In this document: one piece after another, positions 20,824-31,275 of the stretch
How positions within the stretch are numbered: position 1 is the first letter of the stretch
How the letters are laid out: each line of letters starts with the position of its first letter
From: Calonectria ilicicola
Taxonomy: Eukaryota; Ascomycota; Sordariomycetes; Hypocreales; Nectriaceae
Reading direction: 5' to 3'
Assembly (NCBI GenBank): GCA_020809705.1
Contig: CP085826.1
Location: 1,860,001-1,924,000, forward strand
Length of the DNA stretch: 64,000 nt
Translations under genes and position numbers: made by a program
Notes under the pieces: model-generated
Databases searched by the model: none
The model's input: the letters and a program-made list of their open reading frames with translations, nothing else
Told to the model about the DNA's origin: nothing

Positions 20824-21864
20824 ATGTTGGGCACAAAGACCAAGGCCCGCAAATCTCTAGGCGGCAGACCCCCCAAAAAATTGAAGCCAGGGCCCCACCC
20901 CCGCTATTTCAAAGATCACACTGGGCGCACTTACAACGTTCTCACCAGCTGAAGACACCACGGGCTCGACAAACTCGGCGTCCAGCTTTACTGCCTAGGG
21001 AGTCCAAGTCCATCTGCCGAGGTATTGGGAGACAAGTTTCTCTGGTGCGATGCCATTAAAGCAAACAACGATTACTGTCCACGAGTCGACATCTACAATG
21101 GATTTGGCAGTGTTGAGGAATGCATCGAACACCACCGCCGCGAGAAGGAATTCCGGAAACAAGCCATCAAAGAGATGCACCAAAATGCAGTTGCAGGGCT
21201 CTCGGAGGAAGATGCCGATGAGAAACTCATAACGGAAATCCGGGGACAAGAACCACTGCCACACATTGTGCCAAGTTGGTGCCCATCTGAGCAGTTCTGG
21301 AACCCTAACGCATACTGGTGCAGCCGATATCGAAGCTGGATATTTGTCATGCCAGAAAGCTGCACTTCCTGGGAAGATGTCGAGGAAAAGGGTCTACTTC
21401 ACGTCTCGTTTGATCTCGACGTCACACCTGCCATGGAGACAACTGCTGACAATTGGGTCGAAGAAGACACGCTCCTTGAAAACGACAAGCAGGGCTGGGT
21501 CTACGTAGAGAGGACCCTCGAAGAGCTCCAGGAGCCCGTTCGTCGCAGGCTCCTCTGTGTTCGAGAGCCACCCAGACGCGGCTTCTTTGAGCCACCAGAA
21601 CCAGAGGAAAATTGGAAAACGCCAAACACGGAGCGCAGGCTGTACCACGTATGGAGCGACGCCACAATGAGCCTGTGCTGTTGCGCCTACAGGGGGCTTG
21701 ACTGTGAGGATTGTTGGTACGATACCCCGCACGAACGGTGCGAAATCGAGCTAAGTGAGTGCTACCACGATGACGATGGGCAGAGCATCGTTTGCCGCCG
21801 CCAGAAGGAATACAGGCGGCGCAGTAAAAGGATAGCAGCAAGGCAGGGAAAGAATTGGGCCTGA
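20824..21864 (+). CDS. Protein with histone H3-tail-like N-terminus; one in-frame TGA, possibly removed by a 48-nt intron
   Basis: The ATG opens MLGTKTKARKSLGGRPPKKL, which lines up with the H3 tail around K4 and K9 (shared T3, K4, A7, R8, K9, S10, G12, G13, P16, K18). PHPRYFKDHTGRTYN follows. The same frame runs to 21864, broken only by TGA at 20950-20952. A GT-AG intron 20938-20985 (48 nt, weak donor GTTCTC) would remove it and join RTYN to LYCLGSPSPSAEVLGDKF, giving 330 residues. The rest has FLWCDAIKANNDYCPRVDIYNG, several Trp/Cys-rich segments (CSRYRSWIFVMPESC, CCCAYRGLDCEDCWYD) and a basic end (RRRSKRIAARQGKN) that may be nuclear. I do not recognise a named family; the H3 resemblance is seen directly. 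If the TGA is not spliced out, only a 42-residue peptide is made. Confidence 0.62.
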
Positions 21865-22247
21865 AAAAAGCATTACGAGCAATGAAACGATACATGATTA
21901 ACAAGAGTTCTACTGTGCGCATACATATTTTGCTACGCGTACACATGAAGGCATTTAGCTTTAATTATGCTAGCAAAATTCTTCAAGGTAACTTAAAAAT
22001 AAATAATGTTATTGATAATAAATAAGTTTTTATGTTTATGATAAATAAATTTATTTATTTAAGCCTTCTTTTGAAGATTTTTCTAGAATAGTTAGAGGTA
22101 TGTGTGCACCTTGCAAAATGTATGTGTGCGTGGAGGAAGACTCACGAACAATGGAATGACTCGAGTAATCCCAGCGTCATATTTTATTTAAAGTCTACAG
22201 ATCTTTTTTCTTGATGCTCTATTTCCTAAGCACAATTGTGAACATTC
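21865..22247. other. A/T-rich intergenic between convergent genes
   Basis: About 380 bases. 21990-22060 consists largely of AATAAAT/TTTATTT units, consistent with polyadenylation signals for both convergent genes. Confidence 0.55.
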
Positions 22248-23093
22248 TCACCATCCATATCTATTCCCAATATGAACGCCCGACGATCCTGTTGAAGAGA
22301 TACTGCCCGCCTCGTTGACAGTTCGATCTGAGATGGAGATGCCTGAGCGCAGGAACTGTTCGCTCATGTCATTCCCCAAGCGCACGTTGGCATTCATATC
22401 AGTCTTGATCTCCCTTGCAAAGTTCTTCACCCCAATCTCATGGATCTTGTTGGACGCAGCTTCGAACACAAGAGGGTCAATGTCTTCCGCAGCATCCCGC
22501 AGCACGGAGACGCTGGCTTGGTCGCTCAGCCCTCCTACTTCGACCTTGGCTAGCTCGCGGCGCTTGACCTCTTCGGCAGGGAAAAGGTTCTCCAGCTCGT
22601 CCATGAACTCCTTGAATTCAGAAATGAGCTTCTCGAAATACTTGGAGTCATACAGAGCCCAGCCGGCCTTTCGGACAAAGCTGGTCCGCTTCTGCCGTTG
22701 GCGAATGGTATTGGCCAGTCGGTTGTGCACGCGTCCAGCCACTGGCTCCAGGTCTTCGGTTTTGAGGAGCTCCAAATCACCTGGCTCCGCATCTAATTCG
22801 TACCGCTTAGATGCCTTTTGAATGCTTTGCATCAAGGTGAAAATCTCGTCGAGTATGCTCTCGACTTTCCTTGCCACCTTTTCACCTTTTGTGTCGTGGA
22901 TGACGCGAGGATTGTTCTTGATGGAAATCGCCTCGCCCCATCGAACAAGTCGGCTGACGGCCAAATCGATTTTAAGCCGTGACCGTTCAAAATCCTGTCC
23001 GAAATGGCGCCCCAGTTGGATGTACTCGAAGCACTCAACGCTTTGCTGGAACAGGCCCAGGACGCCGGTCACTATGCCAAAAGCTTCGGCCAT
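22248..23093 (-). CDS. het-s-like: HET-s homologue: HeLo domain plus C-terminal amyloid prion-forming domain
   Basis: Single exon, 281 residues from ATG at 23093, close to the 289 of Podospora HET-s. N-terminal HeLo domain (about 1-225): FGIVTGVLGLFQQSVECFEY, then IQLGRHFGQDFERSRLKIDL, KASKRYEL and KAGWALYD. The end (about 235-281) has the two pseudo-repeats of the HET-s beta-solenoid: NANVRLGND with SGISISDRT, then SSGVHIGNRYG. Known from family: the amyloid region templates from a prion or an NLR and, in HET-S-type proteins, triggers the HeLo domain to form membrane pores and kill the cell. The residue matching HET-s position 33 is His, as in the prion-type HET-s allele, rather than the Pro of HET-S. 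The protein ends right after the second repeat (YGW), so the last loop is shorter than in Podospora. No NLR gene adjoins it. Confidence 0.93.
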   Translation of the reverse strand: MAEAFGIVTGVLGLFQQSVECFEYIQLGRHFGQDFERSRLKIDLAVSRLVRWGEAISIKNNPRVIHDTKGEKVARKVESILDEIFTLMQSIQKASKRYELDAEPGDLELLKTEDLEPVAGRVHNRLANTIRQRQKRTSFVRKAGWALYDSKYFEKLISEFKEFMDELENLFPAEEVKRRELAKVEVGGLSDQASVSVLRDAAEDIDPLVFEAASNKIHEIGVKNFAREIKTDMNANVRLGNDMSEQFLRSGISISDRTVNEAGSISSTGSSGVHIGNRYGW

Positions 23094-24221
23094 TTTCAAG
23101 GAAAATTTATAGGATTTCGAGTGGTACAAGAAAAAATGATGTTAAGTTTGTAACATGATACGAGGAGGGTTCAGAAATCCAGGACGGCCAGGAGTTGGTC
23201 TTTTATACACCATCGGCCGCAAAAAGAGGCCAACTGTGCGACCCAGGTTTGCCCTACCCAACGGCCTCAAAGTATCTAGTAAGCGCAACGCATCCAAAGC
23301 ACAAAATCCTATTACGGTCGCGGCTGCATATTAGGCATTATTCAACCGAAATCCGCCTTCCCGCCCAACATATCGGCCACTCAGTCTACTCGACCCACAC
23401 CATCATTCTTGAGGCCTCCATTGCATGTAGATGCCATAACCAATCACCCCGGATGTAGCCCATTGTTTTTATTCACCATTTTTCACTTGTTGGGGTCACA
23501 AAATTGTGACATATATAGGGAGTTTGGCTTGTTACGCTTATCAATTACTGGATCCCCTCAATGGGGGCTAGTATGCAATGGTAAATACTTACCGCCTCTC
23601 TTCCTTCCCCAGTTTATTCCTCAATTCTTCAAGTTATTATTCTCTTCGAGTTTATAATGGCCTAGTAGGAATAAATTTGACCATCTGCCCTCTCTATGGC
23701 TGTATCAGTCGGCAGTTTCCCGAGTGTCAAACTACAGGGATAGCCGCTGCAGTCCTCAAGCTCGACCTCGCTTCGCCTTGAATTCAGTATATAAATTGTC
23801 TAGTTTTTAAATTATTATGACCACGTTCCAATTAGTGGCACGAGAAAGGTTACTCTCCTTTGCATGCTCGGAGTGGGAATGTTGTAAGCCAAGAACCCTG
23901 TTAGCTCAGTAGAAGGACTTGCTAGAGGCTTCCACATAACATCAGAGCTCTTCATCAATTACTTTGTATTCTGTGCGTTTATGATGGCGATGCTTCCCGG
24001 TGGCCTTTCTGTTACTTATCAGTTGAGAATTTGGGCAATCCCAATGTTCGCTCCGTCCAACACAGTCCGATCATCAGTGCAGCCTCATATATTCATTCAT
24101 TTTGGGCAGTATATGGGCTGCAATGTATTTAGAAGTCTTCGAGCGTAATCCAAGGCAACGTTGAAACTAGGTAAATGAGCCGAAGTAGTTGTTGGTGTCA
24201 TCATATGCTTAGAATCGAGTT
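23094..24221. other. Intergenic, no gene recognised
   Basis: About 1.1 kb upstream of the HET-s-like gene. Short frames only, none with a recognised motif. The sequence becomes A/T-richer towards 23800. Confidence 0.45.
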
Positions 24222-24608
24222 CTAGTTGAAGATAGGAAAGCTTGGCGGAACCGAGTCATCTAACTTTGGTACTATGATTATGGACGAAGGTTGCATGTTA
24301 TTTAAGTCGGAATCTTCGTCTCGGGATCCATGGTTGTCGGTGCTAAGAGTTCCATCGATATCAGAGGTTGGTGCTTGCTTGTTGAGTCTGCCGATATACC
24401 GTGCAGCTTTTCTCATCGAGTTGACATCATGAACCAGGGGATGAGGTAGAATATTTCGAAGAGTTTCCAAACGCGCTGATAAAAAATATGTCACACCAAT
24501 GAATAATTCAGTCCTGGAGAGTACATCAAAGGCCTTGTTGAAGGGTATCGCGGAATCGACGACATTCAGTCGCCATAACCAGTCGTGTTGGAGGATGCAG
24601 CTGTCCAA
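24222..24608 (-). CDS. Possible 3' exon of an unknown gene
   Basis: Open frame of about 128 codons without an ATG at its 5' end. It could start at an acceptor near 24602 (ATTGGACAG). The product has a helical part (FDVLSRTELFIGVTYFLSAR, NSMRKAARYIGRLNK) and a polar end (SRDEDSDLNN). No family recognised; no upstream exon found. It may be a gene remnant. Confidence 0.25.
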   Translation of the reverse strand: MDSCILQHDWLWRLNVVDSAIPFNKAFDVLSRTELFIGVTYFLSARLETLRNILPHPLVHDVNSMRKAARYIGRLNKQAPTSDIDGTLSTDNHGSRDEDSDLNNMQPSSIIIVPKLDDSVPPSFPIFN

Positions 24609-27600
24609 TATATAAGCACAATCACTTTATTTTTCTGGTAATCAAACAGAGCATGCAATATTAGGGAATTTTATTGATATTAATAGAAACTATTCTAGGC
24701 GCTATAATAATCAGTGGCAAAAGCTTCACTGACATCATCACGATGTCATTTGGTATAATCTAGAGCACAGCAGATGAAGTTCTGTACTTTTTTTCTTTCA
24801 AATTACACCCCACCCCCTTATCTAACTTCATTCCAGTAAGCAATGTGAAAAATGCAGTCAATACGCCAATGTCTCCTTTTCGTGGCAAGACCAGCTACCC
24901 TGTACCTCTCGATCACAAATAATTCTGACATGCGCTACCTCCAATTCAACACTTATCATGGGTTTAATTTTTAATGGCTAATTATTTTAATTCAATTTCA
25001 TTTTAATTAATTATTTTAAGTGTAATTTTCAACCTTCTCATCTGCTAGTTGTCGCTGTGAGGGTAAAACTCCAACAGATTGCTTGTTGATTCAAGTGAGT
25101 TCTGTCTTTACAAAAACCTCACGAGTTCAAATTGGAACTAGCGGCAATAACTAAGGGACCGATTTCTCACTAATTGAGTGCGCAAGTAATTAATACACTT
25201 AATCTTAGTTCATTCCTCATCAATATGGAATATGGATCAATTAATCAAACAGGTACCAAAGTTTTTGACTACCGTGCTGCACATAAATGAAAACTGGGCA
25301 AAAAAGGCCGAGCCGAGCAAAAGTTACCCTGGAGCGTCGTCTGGCTGACGCGAGGGCATCGGCAAGCCCACGTACGTGCCCATCTTTTACGGAATACAGA
25401 CACTCAATAACACCATCACTCTACCAACGGGGAATGTCTCGTCAAGGATCAACTCCCAATCGAAAGTAAGGGATGAAGAATGCTCTACGTACAAGGTCAC
25501 AAAGGGGGGCGCGTTAGTTGACCCTGGTCTCGCAAGGGGGGAAAACCCCCGCAGTCTCGAAGTATCCTGAATCCGAAGGAGTAACGAGACCCATCAAAGT
25601 TACGGATTGACACTGGAACTCCAAAGAGATGGAGAAATTGATCCGGGTTCTAGAAAAGGGTTCTGCTCGGCAAGATCGAATAGGCAATGTCATGTGTCGT
25701 GGGATGTAATCTACCCGAATGTAGGGGTGACCACATGCGCTTTGGTTGTCTAATGTCCAATGCAAGGGCGCGCGTCGCAATTGTGCACTTGGATGTGCAA
25801 GATGAAGAAACTTACCATGTGGAATTGAACTGAACGAGGCTCCCTTCCCTACATTGAATCAACCCGTCATCAAATTCCCGATTTAGAACGGCTATCCGTC
25901 AAGCCTGTCAATACCGAGCCGCGATCATCGACCCTATTCCTGGTAACGGCCCTCCTGTTGACCCGGCGGCAAGACATCAAATCAGCAATAGCATAATGGT
26001 ATCCGGGGCTGCCATCGATGCAAGCGCCTCCACACTCAAGGTAGGTCCCTGGCGTATGCCAGCGACATGTCATCGATGGCTGCGCTGCGGCCAACTACAG
26101 GCCTGGCGGTTGCGATTAGGAAGAAGCTTGACCTTGCTGTAGACAATGCCATCATCTCTCTCACCGGGGGTGCACGCTCCGCTCCCCGCCCTCTTGACGA
26201 GGCAGCGTCAAGTTGCTCGGCCAAAGGGCGGAACCAAAACCAAGGAACAGGAAACGCACGCCCAGTGACATTGGTGACCTGTGATCCGCTCGTTGTCTCA
26301 ATCTCCCTTCGGGGGCCTCCACTACCGAAAGTTGGGGAACCCAGGTTGCCTGTGCTACCTACCGTGCACGAACGAAGGAAACGCCTTGCCTTAAACCGTT
26401 CAATATTGGTGATGGGCTGACAATTGGAGAGGTGATTGAATTACGAATGCATGCAAGGGTAGCGGACTCGCCGTCATTGCTGCTGAAAGCCTGGGCCGTA
26501 ACGTGAGGTCATCCAAGCTGGTGATGGTGATTCCCCCCCAGCTGGCCCTCTCTCATTCTATTATGGACGCCTCCTCTGGCGCCTCAACTGCACAGTGGGC
26601 TGAAACGTTACGGGCCCAAGCTAATACTCAGCTCGTTGAGGTCTGATTTGGCGAGGGCGGGCTTTTAGCTCAGGAAGGGGACACGGCAGACGCAGCCTTG
26701 TGCACCCTGCAAGCCCCATAAACCCATAAACTACATGCACATGTAGGACTATGTGTGGGAAAATTCTCCATGGGGATAGCTGTGCGCGCGCGTGTGCTGA
26801 GCCTCTGCTCCGCCCACACTGAATGTCATCCAGTTGTCTTCGCGTGGCTGTCGTCCCATCCAGCGAGCCAGTGATCGCCCCCGTCAGCCGCACGGCCGGG
26901 ACGGGAGCCAGGCCGGGCGACAAGCGAAGCCGGACTAGGGCAGATGCCAGGGGGTTGGTGTGAAATGGGAGGATGAGCAGGTGTGCTCGCTGGGCGATGT
27001 TCTGGGACCGCCGGCGCGTGAGGCTAGACCGAGAGCCGTGTAGCGTTCCAGCGAGGACGTCGCGGTGCAACTGTCGTGCGGGATCTAGGAGGTTAGCGGG
27101 GAGAGAGGGCGCGGAGCCTAGTAGGGACACGCGGGCCCACGACGCGTTGCGTGTGGTCTTTTGCTCCCCAGTGCCCAATGCTAAACAAAAACAAGACGCT
27201 GCGAGCCCGCCACAGCGACGGGAATCTATGACGAGGCCGATGAAGAGTTGGGGGCCCACGTTGATGTCAGATTCTGGACCAGATGGTCGGAGTATGCTAA
27301 CGACAGGCTCCGCTTGCCGAGATTGCATGGCACCCATGGACCCCAGAGCAAAGCTGTGATGGAACTATGTATGCCAGTCAATTGGAACTCTGCGAGACAG
27401 GTCATGTCTGGTCTTGTCTCTGGTGATGCCACACTTGTCGCTCGAGGCATCGTGGCGTGCTCGAGTTATTTCACCAATGGAATGCAGTGTGTTTTGCAGC
27501 AGTAGCCCAACCAACTGCAGTCAGCGCACGCAGCCAGCCAAGCAGAATCTAGAATGCATCCCCCCATCACACACGCACGCGCGCACGCAAACGCAAACGG

Positions 27601-29971
27601 TTGTGACGAGGGTCTCGGCATTGCAGGAAACCAAGTCGGCAATCTATGCATATCGCATGCATGTAAGCGTCCTTTTTTTCCAGAGCTTCCGGTGGCCAGT
27701 CAGTCCCAGTCCCGTTCGGATCCTTTTCTGAGGACGGATTCTGATCCCTCCGGTTCCGCAGAGATTTTACCGTGGCAATGCAGAGTTGCACTTGATTACA
27801 CAATCTGCGCGCACGGTGCAGAGCCGGGCTTTCACGAGAGGGGCCGCCTAGACCGCGAAATTTCCAAAAGCAGCATTTGCTGGGCATGGTCTTGTTTCCT
27901 CTACGAGGAGCGAAATTTGGCTGGAGCCCACGCGCTAGCCCGCGGGCCGGGAGGTGGAGAGGTGGAGGAGCATGTTCAGAGACGACATGGAACCTGCCAA
28001 ACCAAAGTCGAGAAAACTTCAAGCCACAATGGAGATCCCATGAGCATCACTCCCAGTCGGCGAGACGGTTTGGGCTTGGTGCTTGGTGCTTGGTCCTGGG
28101 CGCGCGGGGGCTTTTCATTTTAGTTGGACCCTGAAATGGCTTTTTGCGTAGAATCCCACCCCAGTGAAAAGAAATAAAAAATGACTAAAGCTGGGAAGTC
28201 GCATGGAGAATTTTCTTATGGTGCATAGGGACTTTGGGGCTGTGGAACTGTGATGGAAACGACGGCTGCCTGCCCACCCTCTCTCGCAGCAGCATCCATC
28301 CCTGTTTGGTCAGATCAAAAACAGGGAGAAACAAAAAAAAAGACAATCCAAGACTGTGTTGTGTTGTGCTGTAAGTACGAGCAGCGAGGGTGATCCCTCC
28401 ATGGTGATCAAACACCCACGGGAGAAGAAAAAAAAGAGTCCAGATCCCGACAACTGGGAACCGAAAAGTGAAATGTGAGCAACGACAAGCCTGGTAGTTA
28501 ATGCCCGGGCGATGGGGAATTAATATCCAAATAGATTGCTGGGTTCATCCCACCACGCAATGGCCAGCGCATCACCCCGAGGTTGGGTAACAACCCGTTC
28601 GCGGGCCACCAAGAACCAGGAAAAGAAAAACAGGGCCACAAAGGAACATGGCCCAAAGGAACCGAAAACAAAAACTGGAGAACAGGAAAAAAGACGATGC
28701 TGGCTGTCAGATTGGCTATGCCTCAGCACACACAGGAAAGGGTTTCCTAGTCCCAACGGTCGTCGAGACATGTTAGCCCTGGCCGTGAGCCCGCAATTTG
28801 TTTAATTTTTCCTTCTGTTTCTTCCTTGCCCGACGTATTCCCATCGCACACGCACACGGGACTTTGACCCGAAACAGAGCAGCTCGGGAGGAGGTACTCT
28901 CCCACTGCTGGCCCAACCGGATGACGTTCTCGGTGCTCCGGAGGACAAGTTTCCCTTCTCGTGCGAGTGCGCATGTGCGAGAGCGTTGCGTGTGCAATTG
29001 TGCCGCGTACCTGCATAAGCCTTGCCCTCTGCCAAGTGCCCCCAACGGCGATCACATTTCCAATGACACACAGATGGAGATGAAACTCTAATAAATTTCT
29101 CCAGAAGAGAAATTTGTACTACGTACGCGCAAGGAAAGTAGGCAGACAGGTAGGGAGGGAGAGTGAGCGAGGGAGAGACGGACAGGGCAATAGCATATAA
29201 CGTACAAGAAACACGCAGAGCTTGCTGTTGCGGCCGGGCCCTGCAGCTGGGGCCGCCCAGGGTCAAAGTTGAAGCAAGCCGACGGACGGGGCGGAGGAAT
29301 AAGTGATGCACAGTACATTGATTAGCATGTATCCGAGAGTTCGGCGCAGCCACGATTGACAAGCTGGAATGACCAAATGATGATCCAGGCACGGCCGCGC
29401 TTCCATTGGCTACCGGCGACGCAGGCTGCCCAGGCCAGGCTTGGTCGGGCATAGCGCGCGCATAGTCGAGGGAGAGCAAGGCTGTCGCTTCGCACTCGTT
29501 TTTTTTTTTTGTCTCGCAGTCTGGGTGATCTGATCTGCTCTCGTGTCTCGGTTTTTTTGCTTTGCTTTTGCTTTTTGCCTTGCTTTTCTTTGGCTTTTTC
29601 TTGCTTTTCGCCCTCTGCGTCGGGTCTCGCGGGGCGGCCCCAAGCGCCAGCACTTGAGGCCCTCATATCTGGGACATCAGCTTATCCCGTCTGGGCATGG
29701 GCTCAGTCCTCTCTATGCTCTCACACCCATCCCTCCCCCCGAGCCGTGTGCTTTGTGGTGATGTGCGGAACTACATCATCGATCACAAGCAAGGCACACG
29801 CCAAAGCAAAATTGTGTGGTTGTGTGCCTGTCCCTCATCCCTCATCCCCCATCCCTCATGCTGCTTCTCTTGACCCCTTGTCCTGCCGTCACTACCTTGA
29901 ACCAGAAGGAGGGTTGTCGGCCGGCCATTGCGCTTCTCGGCTTAGGCTTGATTTTAGGTGTGGTGTGCTGC

Positions 29972-30001
29972 AATGTAATGTAATGTAATGTGATGTAATG
30001 T
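29972..30001. repeat. Tandem AATGT pentamers
   Basis: Five to six consecutive, slightly imperfect AATGT units. Confidence 0.8.
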
Positions 30002-31246
30002 CAATGTGCACCGTGTAATTGTAAATTGTGCTGCCGAGTGTGACTTCAGGCTAATGAATTCTCTGCTCTATTGCACAAACAACCCATGGTCCAAAGCTGG
30101 TTAACCTCTACAGCTTGTTCTGCAAGGTTTGAGCTTGGCAAAGCAGGCATTGATCATCCAGCCAGTTTCCTGTCATCTTTTCGCTTCTGACTTGCCGTCC
30201 CTGGTGCTGGCCCCCCCTGCGGCGCACCTTTGCTTTGCCGCCCTTCCACGCCATGCGCCGCCCCGCTCAGCCCTTTAGGGAGCACATACGATTCGCTCCA
30301 CCATGCATGCGCGCGCTGCACAGTTGAGCGGAGGTGTACGGGCTCGGCCCAGGGCGCTCCGCGTACTACGGAGTCGTCGTGCAGCAGGAGGCAGGCAAGT
30401 TGCGGCGCTTGGAGGCACACCGGCGCCAAGCACAACGGGACAAGAGGAGGAGGGCAGCATCAGACAGCCACCGTAGTATTCGCTCTTGCTACGCTGCCCT
30501 TTTTTTCTCTTTTCCATGCGAGGGGGAGATGTGGGCGGAGAGCGGAATAAATGAGAAAAAAGAGGCTTACATGGACGACGAGGGGGGCGGGCCTAACTAA
30601 TCTCGATTCGATTCCATCTGCAAGGCACATGTAGCTGAGCTTTATGTGCAACCTTGTACTTTGGGCGAGCGGGCGGTTTTTGGGCCGTCGGTTAGGTACA
30701 CTTTACTTTTCTGCCGATGGCGACGACGGCATTGAGAGAACAAGCCGGGGCATCATCAGCTGTGAAAAAAAAAAAAAAAAAACTTATCCTCTAGGCGTTG
30801 CTTTTTCCGTTGTCGTGGTTGTCGTAGTCGTCGTAGGCTTCTCCCCTTCTAGTCTTGTCTCCGTGTACTTCTGACAGCTGCAAGCCGCTTGGGGAGGTGT
30901 CGGACCTCTCCCTCCAACTCACACAACCTGATACATGCGCATGCAGATGTACACGCAAATGCGTCCACTGTCTCTGCTTTGGCTGCCTCGCCGTTTCAAT
31001 TAGCTCAGACGTCGTCCGGCAGCGCTTGTTTATTGTTTTCTTTTTGTGTCTGTCCTTATTCGGCTGCTCGACACCTCCGATCCTCAAACATACGCCACTC
31101 CCTATCGAACCGTTTACATACTGGAGGTACCTCGACTGCCTCCCCCCAATCTACTTTTTTTGCCCGCGGGCCGAAGGGACGTTACAGCAGGGCAATCAAT
31201 AAACGACGACATCCAACCGGCTCTAGCTCAACAACATCAAGATAAT

Positions 31247-31275
31247 CACCCGTCACCCGTCACCCGTCACCATCA
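31247..31275. repeat. Tandem CACCCGT heptamers
   Basis: Three perfect CACCCGT units followed by a degenerate one, in the presumed leader of the TBC gene. Confidence 0.8.

Noticed and set aside
26621..27337. Long minus-strand open frame of 238 codons
   Set aside because: G/C-rich sequence with long frames on several strands at once; Arg/Ser/Pro-rich product without domain motif; likely chance.
28802..29653. Minus-strand open frame of 283 codons
   Set aside because: Begins in Lys/Ser low-complexity sequence, overlaps other frames and lacks any motif or supporting splice signals.
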